A stretch of DNA of 64,000 nucleotides, from the NCBI GenBank assembly GCA_910579275.1, contig CAJTTO010000012.1, positions 18,817-82,816 of the forward strand. Reading direction: 5' to 3'. The position numbers and the translations under genes are program-made. The notes beneath the pieces were generated by a model, which did not search any database, had not been told where the DNA came from, and saw only the letters and a list, made by a program, of their open reading frames with translations. The DNA comes from an uncultured Lachnospiraceae bacterium. GTDB taxonomy: Bacteria; Bacillota; Clostridia; Lachnospirales; Lachnospiraceae. Shown piece after piece: positions 1-8,533 of the stretch. The stretch's first letter is position 1, and every line of letters begins with the position of its first letter.

Positions 1-693
1 ATATGCATGGTTGTTTGCAAGCGAGACCACATCTACGCCCATCTGCCCCAGCAGCTCCACATTGGCAGGATTCGCACGAAAAGTAAATTGTTTGCCTTCC
101 GTCGGGGTGCCTCTTGCAGAAAAAGGAAATTCATTATTCAGCATAAAAACATCCGCAGCCTGCATCCGTTCCAGCAGTCCTCCTGAAAAGGTATCATGGA
201 TGTCACTCCCCCTGCTGCGGTAGCGGAACATCATTGCGTACTCATCATCCAGCAGAATATCTCCGGCAAAAAGGAGCGAGACACGCCCGCTGTCTGCGCA
301 TTCCACAATCCGCACATTTTCACCCTTTGCAACCGCCTCCTGATACAGTCTATCGTTCTCCGCGAGCACTTCGTCAGAAACATTGGATGCCGGCTGAACG
401 TCTGCTTCCTCGTCCGCCGCATTTTCCGGTGCCGGGTTCCCGTCTGCCTGTGCGTTCGTGTCAGGCGACCCAAACAGCCAGTCCAAATCTATCGTCTCAT
501 AACCGTTCCCCTGCATTTGTTTCGCACTCTGCGCTGCCACAAAAGCTGCATATCCGACCATTATAGTCCCTCCCACCATCAGCACTGCCGAGAGAGACAT
601 GACAAATATCCGCAGCTGTCCGCGTATTCCTTTTTTTTGCCTTTTTCTTCCTCCGGTTTTCTTTCTTTTGTCCCTGTTTCCCTTCCCTGCCAA
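1..693 (-). CDS. CapA-family (PGA_cap) metallophosphatase-like protein, 3' end outside window
   Basis: This gene reads leftward and runs off the left edge, so about the first 231 residues are seen. A TTG start at 693 is chosen because GGGAGG lies 6 nt upstream; an in-frame ATG at 717 lacks a ribosome site. The product has a basic cytoplasmic N terminus, one membrane segment (SAVLMVGGTIMVGYAAF), an acidic linker, then the start of the CapA catalytic fold: SLLFAGDILLDDE and, at the edge, VDVVSLANNHAY. The D in AGD and the NNH match metal-ligand blocks of the calcineurin-like CapA family, whose members act in poly-gamma-glutamate or surface polymer metabolism. Substrate cannot be told. It lies 88 bp downstream of rplA, separated by a terminator. 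Confidence 0.85.
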   Translation of the reverse strand, partial: MAGKGNRDKRKKTGGRKRQKKGIRGQLRIFVMSLSAVLMVGGTIMVGYAAFVAAQSAKQMQGNGYETIDLDWLFGSPDTNAQADGNPAPENAADEEADVQPASNVSDEVLAENDRLYQEAVAKGENVRIVECADSGRVSLLFAGDILLDDEYAMMFRYRSRGSDIHDTFSGGLLERMQAADVFMLNNEFPFSARGTPTEGKQFTFRANPANVELLGQMGVDVVSLANNHAY

Positions 694-722
694 ATATTCA
701 CCTCCCGCTTTACACATATGCG

Positions 723-757
723 AAAAGACCTCGCTTTTATCCAAAACGAGGTCCCGT
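723..757 (-). terminator. Terminator after rplA
   Basis: Perfect 7-bp inverted repeat GACCTCG (727-733) / CGAGGTC (747-753), followed on the minus strand by TTTT. It closes the rpmG-secE-nusG-rplK-rplA unit just upstream of the capA-like gene. Confidence 0.8.
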
Positions 758-780
758 CTTTTCTATATTATTTATCTTGA

Positions 781-1470
781 TTAGAACTTAGCAACACTAA
801 CCTTTACGCCAGGTCCCATTGTAGATGAAAGTGTGATGCTTCTTAAATACTGACCCTTCAGGTTTGAAGGTTTCGCCTTCACAATTGCATCCAACAGTGT
901 GTTCAGATTCTGTGTCAACTGCTCTTCTGTGAAAGATACCTTTCCAATCGGGCAGTGAATGATGTTTGTCTTGTCAAGTCTGTACTCAATCTTACCAGCC
1001 TTAATATCATTGATAGCCTTTGTAACATCCATTGTTACTGTTCCGGCTTTAGGGTTCGGCATCAAGCCTTTCGGTCCCAAAACCTTACCAAGACGACCAA
1101 CAACACCCATCATGTCAGGGGTAGCTACTACAACATCAAAATCTAACCAGCCATCATTCTGAATCTTCGGAATCAGCTCGTCTCCGCCAACATAATCTGC
1201 GCCGGCTGCCTCAGCCTCAGCAATCTTATCTCCTTTGGCAAATACCAATACTCTGACGGTCTTACCTGTTCCGTTCGGAAGTACAACGGCGCCACGGATC
1301 TGCTGTTCCGCATGACGTCCGTCACATCCTGTCCGGATATGCACTTCAACTGTCTCATCAAACTTTGCGGCAGCGGACTTCTTCGTCAGCGCTACAGCAT
1401 CTTCAATTTCATAAAATGTCGCGCGATCAATTAACTTCGCGGATTCATTATATTTCTTACCATGCTTCAT
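781..1470 (-). CDS. rplA: Ribosomal protein L1
   Basis: Full-length L1 of 229 residues, the usual size. It binds the L1 stalk of 23S rRNA and helps release tRNA from the E site; in many bacteria it also represses the L11-L1 mRNA. Recognisable blocks are the N-terminal KHGKKYNES, the central [19 protein letters not shown] region with [14 protein letters not shown], and [16 protein letters not shown] near the middle, followed by the C-terminal [14 protein letters not shown] signature. The start has GGAGG 9 nt upstream. It follows rplK by 16 bp in the same direction, so the two are co-transcribed. Confidence 0.99.
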   Translation of the reverse strand: MKHGKKYNESAKLIDRATFYEIEDAVALTKKSAAAKFDETVEVHIRTGCDGRHAEQQIRGAVVLPNGTGKTVRVLVFAKGDKIAEAEAAGADYVGGDELIPKIQNDGWLDFDVVVATPDMMGVVGRLGKVLGPKGLMPNPKAGTVTMDVTKAINDIKAGKIEYRLDKTNIIHCPIGKVSFTEEQLTQNLNTLLDAIVKAKPSNLKGQYLRSITLSSTMGPGVKVSVAKF

Positions 1471-1486
1471 TCTTATTTACCTCCGC

Positions 1487-1921
1487 TTAATCCTCTACTG
1501 TGATACCCATAGATCTTGCTGTACCTGCGATCATGCTCATGGCTGCCTCAAGGCTTGCCGCATTTAAGTCAGGCATCTTTAACTCTGCAATCTCCTGAAT
1601 CTTTGCCTTTGAAATCTTGGCAACCTTTGTCTTGTTTGGCGCTGCAGAAGCAGTCTTAAGGTTGCATGCCTTCTTTAACAAAACTGCTGCAGGCGGAGTC
1701 TTTGTGATGAAGCTGAAGCTTCTGTCTGCATATACTGTAATCACGACAGGAATAATCATGCCTTCCTGATCTGCTGTTCTGGCGTTAAACTGTTTTGTAA
1801 ACTCAACAATGTTTACACCATGCTGTCCAAGAGCCGGTCCAACCGGTGGAGCCGGTGTTGCTTTTGCGGCAGGAATTTGTAATTTAATATATCCTTCTAC
1901 TTTCTTTGCCATTTTAGGCAC
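1487..1921 (-). CDS. rplK: Ribosomal protein L11
   Basis: 144-residue L11, the protein of the GTPase-associated centre. The N-terminal domain shows [25 protein letters not shown] sequence, with the conserved proline run and GQHGVNI; the C-terminal RNA-binding domain shows [11 protein letters not shown] and the closing [11 protein letters not shown]. Ribosome site AGGAGG is 8 nt before the ATG. A structured 130-bp leader separates it from nusG. Standard size and gene order for Firmicutes (nusG-rplK-rplA). Confidence 0.99.
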   Translation of the reverse strand: MPKMAKKVEGYIKLQIPAAKATPAPPVGPALGQHGVNIVEFTKQFNARTADQEGMIIPVVITVYADRSFSFITKTPPAAVLLKKACNLKTASAAPNKTKVAKISKAKIQEIAELKMPDLNAASLEAAMSMIAGTARSMGITVED

Positions 1922-1924
1922 CTC

Positions 1925-2050
1925 CTAATTCATTCTCAGTCTTTTCCTATTATAAAAGACTGTTTTGTGGTAGTCTGGGCGGATGACCCTCCCACACGGA
2001 AATATGTCCGCTAAATATTTTATTACATCCAAATCACCTTGTCAACCTCT
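1925..2050 (-). promoter_or_regulatory. Structured leader between nusG and rplK (candidate ribosomal-protein leader)
   Basis: On the minus strand this gap holds GTGGGAGG ... CCAC pairing (plus 1967-1995) and a perfect 8-bp hairpin AGTCTTTT/AAAAGACT before the rplK ribosome site. A GTGGGAGG stem in front of rplK is a pattern I associate with autogenous ribosomal-protein leaders in Firmicutes; the assignment to L1 or another protein is inference. Confidence 0.45.
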
Positions 2051-2053
2051 ATT

Positions 2054-2833
2054 TTAATCCCACATCTTTTTAATGTCGCTAAAATGTATCTCGACAGGTG
2101 TCTCACGGCCAAACATCTCAACATTAATCGTCGCTGTCTGTCTCGCCGCATCAATCTTCTGAATGGTTCCGACCGTGTCTTTCCATACGCCCGCGGTAAC
2201 GCTTATCACATCACCCTCAGCGAATTCAATGCTGGTATCCATACTGAAATCAAGCGCCTTAAGCTCTGCTTCCGTGAGCGGCACGGGTTTGCTTCCCGGT
2301 CCCACAAATCCGGTAACACCCCTTGTATTTCTCACGACATACCATGCATCATTGTTATCCGCATCCATATGAAGGAGCACATAGCCTGGAAACATCTTTT
2401 TCTGTGATGTTTTCTCGACTCCGTTTTTCAGCTCCATGACATCCTGCAGCGGAACCCTGACTTCTAGAATCTCATTCTCAAGGTGTCTGTTTTCAATTGC
2501 CTTTTCGATATTGGCCTTTACCTTATTCTCATATCCCGAATAAGTGTGGACTACATACCAGCCCATGCCAAGTCCGCTCTTGTTGTCACTGAGCGCCACT
2601 CTGCTGTGCGGCTCCTCCTCAACCGGTTCCGGAACAGGTACAGGCTCCTCCACAACAATCTCTTCAGCTTCCGCCACCGGTTCCGGATCGAATGCCGTTT
2701 CTGCCACTGTTTCGTCTGTCTCCACATCCTCTGTCTCTTGTGGTCTCTCCGGCAACTTCGGTGATACCGGCAGCCATTCCTGCATGTTGGGAGTAATGAG
2801 CTTTTTGGCTACTGCCTTCTTCTTTTCTTCCAT
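2054..2833 (-). CDS. nusG: Transcription termination/antitermination factor NusG with long acidic N-terminal extension
   Basis: The C-terminal 170 residues are ordinary NusG: MGWYVVHTYSGYENKV starts the NGN domain, KMFPGYVLLHM and RNTRGVTGFVG are its conserved blocks, and FAEGDVISVTAGVWKDTVGTIQKI is the KOW domain. NusG binds RNA polymerase beta' clamp and, through KOW, Rho or ribosomal protein S10. Ahead of this lies an extra segment of about 89 residues, rich in Glu, Pro and Val (EEPVPVPEPVEEEP). The start at 2833 has GAGG 8 nt upstream, and no comparable ribosome site precedes the internal ATG, so the extension appears to be translated. Total 259 residues against the usual 175-185. Confidence 0.97.
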   Translation of the reverse strand: MEEKKKAVAKKLITPNMQEWLPVSPKLPERPQETEDVETDETVAETAFDPEPVAEAEEIVVEEPVPVPEPVEEEPHSRVALSDNKSGLGMGWYVVHTYSGYENKVKANIEKAIENRHLENEILEVRVPLQDVMELKNGVEKTSQKKMFPGYVLLHMDADNNDAWYVVRNTRGVTGFVGPGSKPVPLTEAELKALDFSMDTSIEFAEGDVISVTAGVWKDTVGTIQKIDAARQTATINVEMFGRETPVEIHFSDIKKMWD

Positions 2834-2860
2834 ATTCGTTATCCTCTTTTATCTGTTCTA

Positions 2861-3073
2861 TTAGATTCCGATACTTGTCAAGAAGTTAATACCATACTGG
2901 ATAAGCGTATCCAAAAAAGTAATAATGAGTCCTAATACAACCGAAACGCAAAGAACCGCCACCGACTGCTTAACGGTCTCTTTCCTGTCAGGCCAGGCAA
3001 TCTTTTTAAACTCTGTTTTTACACCCTTCCAGAAGCTTTCCTTCTTTGCCTCCGACTTCGCTGAATCTGCCAT
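2861..3073 (-). CDS. secE: Preprotein translocase subunit SecE
   Basis: 70-residue SecE of the short Gram-positive form, with a single transmembrane helix (VAVLCVSVVLGLIITFLDTLIQYGI) after the amphipathic conserved block WKGVKTEFKKIAWPDRKET. It clamps SecY in the SecYEG channel. AGGAGG stands 6-7 nt before the start. It sits between rpmG and nusG, the classic order. Confidence 0.98.
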   Translation of the reverse strand: MADSAKSEAKKESFWKGVKTEFKKIAWPDRKETVKQSVAVLCVSVVLGLIITFLDTLIQYGINFLTSIGI

Positions 3074-3100
3074 AGTGTGCCTCCTAATTCTTTCGATTGA

Positions 3101-3250
3101 TTATTTTGTTTCCTTGTGCAGTGTATGAGTCTTGCAGAATCTACAATACTTCTTGATTTCCATTCTGTCCGGATGAGTCTTTTTCTCCTTTGTAGTATTG
3201 TAATTACGCTGTTTGCACTCTGTACATGCCAATGTAATCTTTGTACGCAT
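3101..3250 (-). CDS. rpmG: Ribosomal protein L33
   Basis: 49-residue L33, starting [17 protein letters not shown]. It has two CxxC pairs (CTEC and CRFC) and so is the zinc-binding, C+ form of L33. It is the first gene of the rpmG-secE-nusG-rplK-rplA run. The ribosome site GGAGGTGG lies 4-6 nt upstream and a sigma-A-like promoter about 50 nt upstream. Confidence 0.97.
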   Translation of the reverse strand: MRTKITLACTECKQRNYNTTKEKKTHPDRMEIKKYCRFCKTHTLHKETK

Positions 3251-3298
3251 AATTCCACCTCCGCTAGCGTTCTAATGTATATTGTCCTAATCATATGC

Positions 3299-3325
3299 AT
3301 GATAGCACCGGCTGTTTCCTGTCAA
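3299..3325 (-). promoter_or_regulatory. Sigma-A-like promoter of rpmG-secE-nusG
   Basis: Minus-strand TTGACA (plus 3320-3325) with TATCAT (plus 3299-3304), 15-nt spacing, about 50 nt ahead of rpmG. The spacing is slightly short; no better pair was seen. Confidence 0.5.
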
Positions 3326-3767
3326 TTCAGAACTGCCCTGATAGGATGTCCCTCCACAGACAAAACCAAATTGCATAAAAAAAAGACCTAATGTGCATCT
3401 TGCCTATCCACTATATCACACGGAAAATACCGCGTCAATATTTTTTCCGTATTTCCTGATTTTTTTCTGGCAAGACTACTTGATTTTTCATACAATTCAT
3501 GGTAAATTTAAGATAATAAACAGATATACATAATATTTTCAGAATATTCACACACTTTAAATTGTATATTTGTGTAAAATAAAGGAGTTTTTCGAATTTT
3601 ATATTCAATTCAGGCATCAAAAACAAGTTCACATAAGGCAATAAACAGCCGTTTTTCGAATATATTATGGTAACTATCCTTTATTCTTTCAAGTATATGG
3701 TAAGCGCCTATGTGGATATTTGCGTTTGCTATATAATCGTATAGATTACAGAGGGGAGGACACAGGT
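3326..3767. other. AT-rich divergent intergenic region
   Basis: About 440 bp with no gene. It holds the two divergent upstream regions of rpmG and the FliD-like gene. The string GTTTTTCGAAT occurs twice (near 3588 and 3651), each time just after an AATAAA stretch. A TATAAT is seen at 3732-3737 in front of the FliD-like gene but without a good -35. No sigma-28 box was found. Confidence 0.5.
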
Positions 3768-5138
3768 ATGCCAGTTTCTTTGACTACATTGCCAATTTAT
3801 GACCAATATTTATCCACTTACCGCGGCGGCGACAGCAGTAGCAGTGCTTGGAATTACAAAATGAATAAGCGCAGTCTCCGTCATGCGACGCATAATGCAA
3901 CCGAACTGAAGGACATATACAATGCCATTCAGTGGAAAAACCGTTTTACACCGCTCTATCTCACGGAGCCGTCACCGCGTTCCGTCGCTTATGCGATACA
4001 CCTGAAAGAGAGCGCCAACGACCTGCGGCAGACCATTGATTCGCTCAGCGGGGACGATGATGATTTGTTCTCAATGAAATCCGCTTACAGCGACAACGAG
4101 CTGCTTGCCAGCGTAGAATACGAATCCGAGGACGCAGACGATGATGTTCCGTCTGATTTTGTGCTTGAAGTCGAAAATTTTGCGACACCGCAGATCAATA
4201 CCAGCAAATACATGAAGGCGAACCAGACGGTCGCGCTCGCTCCGGACAGCTACTCCTTTGATATCCTGACAAACAAGCTTCACTATGAACTCCAGTTCAA
4301 TGTCAGCGAGGGGGAGACGAACGGCGATCTGCAGAAAAAGCTTGCCCGTCTCATTAACAATTCCGATATCGGCGTATCGGCAAAAGTCGTCGAGTCGCGC
4401 GGGCTCTCTGCACTGGAAATTACTTCAAATGCATATGGACTTCCGATACAGAGCAACCGCCATTTCACCATTACGGATGAAAACACAAGCTACACGGACG
4501 GCATTGTTGATTATCTGGGGCTGAATAAAACAATCAAGGAAGCGACCAACGCCGTGTACAGCATTAATGGAAACGAGGAATCTTCCTATTCAAATAGCTT
4601 CAATGTGTATGGTGCCTACCACGTGACCCTGCATCCTGAAAATACCGAAGCGGGAAAAAATGTTGCCGACAATATTACGGCGCGCGCAGCGGCAGTCAAC
4701 GCCGGAAAAACCGCGAGCGTCAAAATAGGACTCTATCCCGATGCCGAGTCGCTCTCCAATAATATAGAAACGTTTGTCGAGGGCTACAACCATTTTATGA
4801 ACGGTGTAATCAATGACCAGACCGATGAACCGCTCACGCGGCTTCTGTCAAAAGACCTTCACAAATTTCTGGGGCTTCACAGCTACAACCTTGAAAAATA
4901 CGGCATCAGCATCAACGAAGATGCCACGCTTGATTACCAGAAACTGGATGATATTGCGGACGCCGATGCCATCAAAGGATTTGGCTCGCAGATTTTGCGA
5001 AAGCTCAATGCCATCTCCCTAGATCCTATGGAGTACATTGACCGGCGCATCTGCGCTTACCCCAATCCCAATGCAAGCTATCCGAATCCGTATATGACAA
5101 GTATCTACACAGGGATGCTATTCAGCACCTGGACATAA
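3768..5138 (+). CDS. Orphan FliD-like (flagellar cap / hook-associated protein 2) paralogue
   Basis: 456 residues from ATG 3768, which has GAGGGGAGGA 7 nt upstream; a farther in-frame start at 3720 has none. The middle resembles FliD: DFVLEVENFATPQINTSK, the SFDILTNKLHYELQFNV segment, then LQKKLARLINNSDIGVSAKVVES and LSALEITSNAYGL, and late SLSNNIETFVEGYNHFMN. FliD caps the filament and chaperones flagellin folding. The usual FliD coiled-coil D0 ends are not obvious: the N terminus (MPVSLTTLPIYDQYL) differs and the C terminus ends in YPNPYMTSIYTGMLFSTWT. It is therefore a divergent relative, perhaps a surface or alternative cap protein. The canonical fliD is at 17385-19358. It stands alone on the plus strand. 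Confidence 0.7.
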   Translation: MPVSLTTLPIYDQYLSTYRGGDSSSSAWNYKMNKRSLRHATHNATELKDIYNAIQWKNRFTPLYLTEPSPRSVAYAIHLKESANDLRQTIDSLSGDDDDLFSMKSAYSDNELLASVEYESEDADDDVPSDFVLEVENFATPQINTSKYMKANQTVALAPDSYSFDILTNKLHYELQFNVSEGETNGDLQKKLARLINNSDIGVSAKVVESRGLSALEITSNAYGLPIQSNRHFTITDENTSYTDGIVDYLGLNKTIKEATNAVYSINGNEESSYSNSFNVYGAYHVTLHPENTEAGKNVADNITARAAAVNAGKTASVKIGLYPDAESLSNNIETFVEGYNHFMNGVINDQTDEPLTRLLSKDLHKFLGLHSYNLEKYGISINEDATLDYQKLDDIADADAIKGFGSQILRKLNAISLDPMEYIDRRICAYPNPNASYPNPYMTSIYTGMLFSTWT

Positions 5139-5165
5139 AAAGATGAGTGCCAGCATCACTGGCAC
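5137..5165 (-). terminator. Terminator after glf
   Basis: GTGCCAG (5147-5153) / CTGGCAC (5159-5165) perfect 7-bp stem, 5-nt loop, followed on the minus strand by TCATCTTTTTA. The T-run is on the minus side, so it serves glf, although the FliD-like gene ends in it. Confidence 0.75.
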
Positions 5166-5177
5166 CCACTATCCGTG

Positions 5178-5246
5178 AAGAACGCTGCCCTTGCGTTCTT
5201 CTGTGTGAAACTTAGAAGTTCTTAGGTGGCGTTCTTTGACACCTTA
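5178..5246. repeat. Two inverted repeats at the 3' end of glf
   Basis: AAGAACGC/GCGTTCTT (5178-5200) is a perfect 8-bp hairpin. A second, longer one pairs AGAAGTTCTTAGGTG with CACCTTAGAACTTCT (one mismatch) around 5213-5254 and reaches into the glf stop region. They precede the terminator at 5137. Confidence 0.6.
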
Positions 5247-6386
5247 GAACTTCTTTTCACACTTTTCACTTTCCACCATGTCCAATGCCGCCGCAATCAC
5301 CTTGTCCATGTCATAGTATTTGTACTGTCCCAGACGTCCGCCAAAAAGCACGTTCTTCTCCGCGCCGGCAAGGGCTTCATACTTTTTGTAAAGCGCCGCG
5401 TTTTTTTCGTCATTTACCGAATAATACGGCTCATCACCGCGCTTCCACTCCTTGGGATATTCTCTCGTTATCACCGTGTCGGGCTGACTGCCAAACGTGA
5501 AATGCTTATGTTCGATAATACGCGTAAACGGCACTTCACGCTCCGTGTAATTGACCACTGCGTTTCCCTGATAGTTCTCCTCCCCCTCCAGAAGCTCTGT
5601 CTCGAAGTTCAGGGAGCGGTACTCCAGCGCGCCCTCGCTATAGTCGAAAAACGCGTCAATCATTCCTGTATAAAGCACTTTTTCAAACATATGCCGCCCG
5701 TCATTTGTGACATATGTGTCATTTTCTTTTCTGGCAAAGTCTTTAAAATCTGTCTCCAGCATGACTTCGGTGCCTTCAAGCAGCTTTTCAACCATGCCCG
5801 TGTAGCCCTCCTCGGGAATCCCCTGATACGCGTCATTAAAATAATTGTTGTCAAACGTAAACCGTACCGGAAGACGCTTAATGATAAAAGCCGGCAGTTC
5901 CCGACAATCCCTGCCCCACTGCTTCTCCGTATAGCCCTTTACAAGCTTTTCATAAATGTCGGTTCCCACCAGCGAGAGTGCCTGCTCCTCAAGATTGGAC
6001 GGATTCACGATGTTTAAGTCCGCTATTTGCGATTGAATGCGCGCTGCTGCTTCCTTCGGTGTCTTGATGTTCCACATTTTTGCAAAAGTGTTCATATTAA
6101 AAGGAAGGTTGTAGAGTTCGTCCTTGTATACCGCTACCGGTGCGTTGATGTAATTGTTGAACGTCGCAAGCCCGTTCACATACTGCCATATTTTCCTGTC
6201 CGATGTATGAAAAATATGTGCCCCATATTGGTGGACGTGGATGCCCTTTATCTGCTCTGTATAAATGTTTCCTGCAATATGAGTTCTCCTGTCTATGACC
6301 AGACATTTCTTTCCCGCTTTTTTCATTTCGCAGGCAAACACGGCTCCAAAAAGCCCTGCGCCAACTACTAAGTAATCATACTTCAT
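5244..6386 (-). CDS. glf: UDP-galactopyranose mutase
   Basis: 380 residues, normal for Glf. The flavoenzyme interconverts UDP-galactopyranose and UDP-galactofuranose in the cytoplasm, feeding galactofuranose into surface glycans. The Rossmann start YDYLVVGAGLFGAVFA, the H-rich block IAGNIYTEQIKGIHVHQYGAHIFHT, YNLPFNMNTF and the late LFGGRLGQYKYYDMDKVI are Glf signatures with FAD and active-site residues. It begins 14 bp after the glycosyltransferase at 6401-7501, so the two form an operon; galactofuranose may be a substrate for that enzyme or for filament glycosylation. Confidence 0.97.
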   Translation of the reverse strand: MKYDYLVVGAGLFGAVFACEMKKAGKKCLVIDRRTHIAGNIYTEQIKGIHVHQYGAHIFHTSDRKIWQYVNGLATFNNYINAPVAVYKDELYNLPFNMNTFAKMWNIKTPKEAAARIQSQIADLNIVNPSNLEEQALSLVGTDIYEKLVKGYTEKQWGRDCRELPAFIIKRLPVRFTFDNNYFNDAYQGIPEEGYTGMVEKLLEGTEVMLETDFKDFARKENDTYVTNDGRHMFEKVLYTGMIDAFFDYSEGALEYRSLNFETELLEGEENYQGNAVVNYTEREVPFTRIIEHKHFTFGSQPDTVITREYPKEWKRGDEPYYSVNDEKNAALYKKYEALAGAEKNVLFGGRLGQYKYYDMDKVIAAALDMVESEKCEKKF

Positions 6387-6400
6387 GGTTTGCTATTCTC

Positions 6401-7501
6401 CTATCCATTCATATTCAGGGACGGCTCTGTCGGCTTCCAGTCCCTTGCAATCTGCTCAAAATTGGCTGCTTTTTCAAGCAGTTTTGCGTGCTCCGCCTCA
6501 TATTCCTTTTGCGGAAGCGCCCTGAGTTTCGGTGATTTTGCCAGCTTTCTGAAGCACAGCGAAAGTGCCATGTACGCGGATGTTCCGCTGCTTGCGACAT
6601 CTATCTCGCTCTCACAGTCAAATCCCGCCCTGCGAAACCACTCGGAAGCCTCCTCATAATCTTCTTTTTTCATAAAAAAGTAGCCAAGCTCCATACACAT
6701 CTCCGCAGACGGAATTGTTGCCTCCTCGCTCAGCGATGTTTTCAGCATACTGACGGGATTGTCCGCAAGCCTGTAAATTTTCAAAAGCACGGCAATAATC
6801 TGCCTGCACAGCAAATCCTTGCCCTCTGCCCTTTTCTCTGCCAGTGCTTTCTCGAAGAATGTTTCTGCTTTCTCAAGGTCTTTCTCCGTACCTGCCTTGT
6901 ACAATTCGCGGATGTACATTCCCATCAGGCGGTCGGATAACGTCCCTTTCTCCTCTATCGTCTTCTCAAACACTTCGAAGTCCCTGCTGCTATGATTCCC
7001 CTGAGGGCAGTGCTGAATCTCAATGTCACTGTCAAAGACAACCGGATTGATATTAATTGTCTCATGTATCGGCTCAATCCACGTAAACCCGCGCAGTCTT
7101 TTAAAAAGTTTCGGACGCATGTCCCGCGCAAAGTTTTCCGTCGGATGGTTAATCTGCTCTGTCACATAAACCATCTGCACAATTTCCACCTCGGGCATCA
7201 TGGCGCGTTTCAAGTTCTTCAGCTTGTTTTGGTTTTCGCGGTCAAGCACCTCGTCGGCATCCGCCGAGTAAATATAATCGCCAGATGCTTTGGAAAATGC
7301 GAAATTCCTTGCCGCCGCAAAGTCATCTTTCCACTCAAAATCATATACATACGGCGTATACTGCTCCGCTATTTCCTTTGTATTATCTGTAGAGCCTGTG
7401 TCCACAATGATAATCTCATCCATGATATCCTTCAGTGAATCAAGGCAGTTTGCAAGCACTGCCGACTCATTCTTAACAATCATACAAAGACTGAATTTCA
7501 T
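6401..7501 (-). CDS. Family 2 glycosyltransferase with TPR-like C terminus
   Basis: 366 residues. The GT-A domain is at the N terminus: FSLCMIVKNESAVLANCLDSL, IIIVDTGSTDNTKEIAE, ARNFAFSKASGDYIYSADADEVLD with the DxD metal motif (DAD). The remaining 200 residues are helical and repeat-like (AETFFEKALAEKRAEG, AEMCMELGYFFMKKEDYEEASEWFRRAG), as in TPR-containing glycosyltransferases of the SunS/Fgt kind. It is co-transcribed with glf and flanked by flagellar genes, and is paralogous to the enzymes at 14018 and 15090. A role in filament or surface glycan synthesis is inference. Confidence 0.88.
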   Translation of the reverse strand: MKFSLCMIVKNESAVLANCLDSLKDIMDEIIIVDTGSTDNTKEIAEQYTPYVYDFEWKDDFAAARNFAFSKASGDYIYSADADEVLDRENQNKLKNLKRAMMPEVEIVQMVYVTEQINHPTENFARDMRPKLFKRLRGFTWIEPIHETININPVVFDSDIEIQHCPQGNHSSRDFEVFEKTIEEKGTLSDRLMGMYIRELYKAGTEKDLEKAETFFEKALAEKRAEGKDLLCRQIIAVLLKIYRLADNPVSMLKTSLSEEATIPSAEMCMELGYFFMKKEDYEEASEWFRRAGFDCESEIDVASSGTSAYMALSLCFRKLAKSPKLRALPQKEYEAEHAKLLEKAANFEQIARDWKPTEPSLNMNG

Positions 7502-7608
7502 ACTGTTGTCCCCTCTGTCTTCTTTCCATAATTACTACGATCCCTATATGTTTCTCGAAAAGCTGTCACTGTACATGCTGTTCCGGCAACGGAAATCTTA
7601 TTACAACT

Positions 7609-7637
7609 AGTATATCTGAATTCACATAACTTCTCAA
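7609..7637 (-). promoter_or_regulatory. Sigma-A-like promoter of the glycosyltransferase-glf operon
   Basis: Minus-strand TTGAGA (plus 7632-7637), 17 nt, TATACT (plus 7609-7614), about 110 nt before the gene start. Confidence 0.55.
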
Positions 7638-7771
7638 CTGTTAATTTATCTATTTTCCGTTTTTTATAAAATTTTTGCTCTTATTCCAGCGCATTATTTT
7701 GTGTTCTTCATGGCTGATTCGTGCTAGGAAATGCGAACAGAAGAATTTCAAGACGATAATAAGAATTTATG

Positions 7772-7800
7772 TTAAGTTTTCAGAATATTCTGACGATATA
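7772..7800 (+). promoter_or_regulatory. Sigma-28-like promoter
   Basis: TTAA (7772-7775), 17 nt, ACGATATA (7793-7800). It matches the box seen in front of flagellin units here, and a palindrome TCAGAATATTCTGA lies in the spacer. It faces the 157-residue gene at 7916. Confidence 0.55.
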
Positions 7801-7915
7801 TATTATGTAGTATTATTATGTAATCAAGTGGGGATTCGTGTGAAAAAAAATTTTTACATGGCAAATTTGTGCTTACGCCCAAATTCGCAGATTTTGGTAC
7901 GAATGGAGGATTATT

Positions 7916-8389
7916 ATGGAGTATCGTCAAATATACGAAAACTTATTGAAGACCTTGTGCAATGCATACCGCAAAATGTTCAGGCTGCTGGAAGGCATCG
8001 AGCAGTGTGACGACGAACTGACGCGCCTGTCACTGCAAAACCGTCCTGATGTTGACGAGGTGAACGACGTTACGGCATACAAAGAGCGGCTAATCTGCAC
8101 GCTAGACCAGATTTCCCTTGCCATCGATCCACTTCACAAGCAGCTTGACGGCATTATGGAGCTTTGTCAGGAAGTCAGTGTTCATCCAATGTACCGTCAT
8201 ATGGAAGATTTGCAGATTTTAACATACTATTATATCCGAAAGGTCATCAACAAAGAAGATATCAACAATCCCGACATTATCAGCCGCCTAAACAGCTACA
8301 AGGAATCCCTTGAGCTAGACAAGGCAATCAGTGAGGTTCCACAGTCCCAGCGGCAGGTTTATATGTTTGTTCCGGATAAGAAAAGTTGA
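7916..8389 (+). CDS. Small helical protein, probable late flagellar accessory/chaperone
   Basis: 157 residues from ATG 7916, with GGAGG 6 nt upstream; earlier in-frame reading is not supported. Not assigned to a family with certainty. It is predicted mostly helical and charged (TLCNAYRKMFRLLEGIEQCDDELTRLSLQ), similar in size and character to FlgN/FliT export chaperones. A sigma-28-like promoter precedes it and a terminator follows, so it is a single-gene late flagellar unit next to a flagellin. Function as export chaperone is inference. Confidence 0.6.
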   Translation: MEYRQIYENLLKTLCNAYRKMFRLLEGIEQCDDELTRLSLQNRPDVDEVNDVTAYKERLICTLDQISLAIDPLHKQLDGIMELCQEVSVHPMYRHMEDLQILTYYYIRKVINKEDINNPDIISRLNSYKESLELDKAISEVPQSQRQVYMFVPDKKS

Positions 8390-8402
8390 ATTTTGAAAAG
8401 AA

Positions 8403-8429
8403 AGGCTTGATTTTTTCAAGTCTTTTTTT
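8403..8429 (+). terminator. Terminator after the 7916 gene
   Basis: AGGCTTGA/TCAAGTCT stem (one G-T pair) followed by a T7 run. Confidence 0.8.
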
Positions 8430-8461
8430 GTGCTCAAAATACCTTTGAAAAATAATAACAT

Positions 8462-8496
8462 GAAAAAGACCGCCGGATGTCCGGTCGGTCTTTTTC
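8462..8496. terminator. Bidirectional terminator after flagellin 1
   Basis: GAAAAAGACCG (8462-8472) / CGGTCTTTTTC (8486-8496), 11-bp perfect stem with A/T tracts on both sides. Confidence 0.85.
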
Positions 8497-8533
8497 ATCA
8501 CTATTTAAAATTAGGTTAGAGTGAGCTTTACTA

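Noticed and set aside
5178..5254. Inverted repeats near 5200 considered as an attachment site or IS end
   Set aside because: No flanking duplication or transposase; explained better as transcript 3' hairpins.
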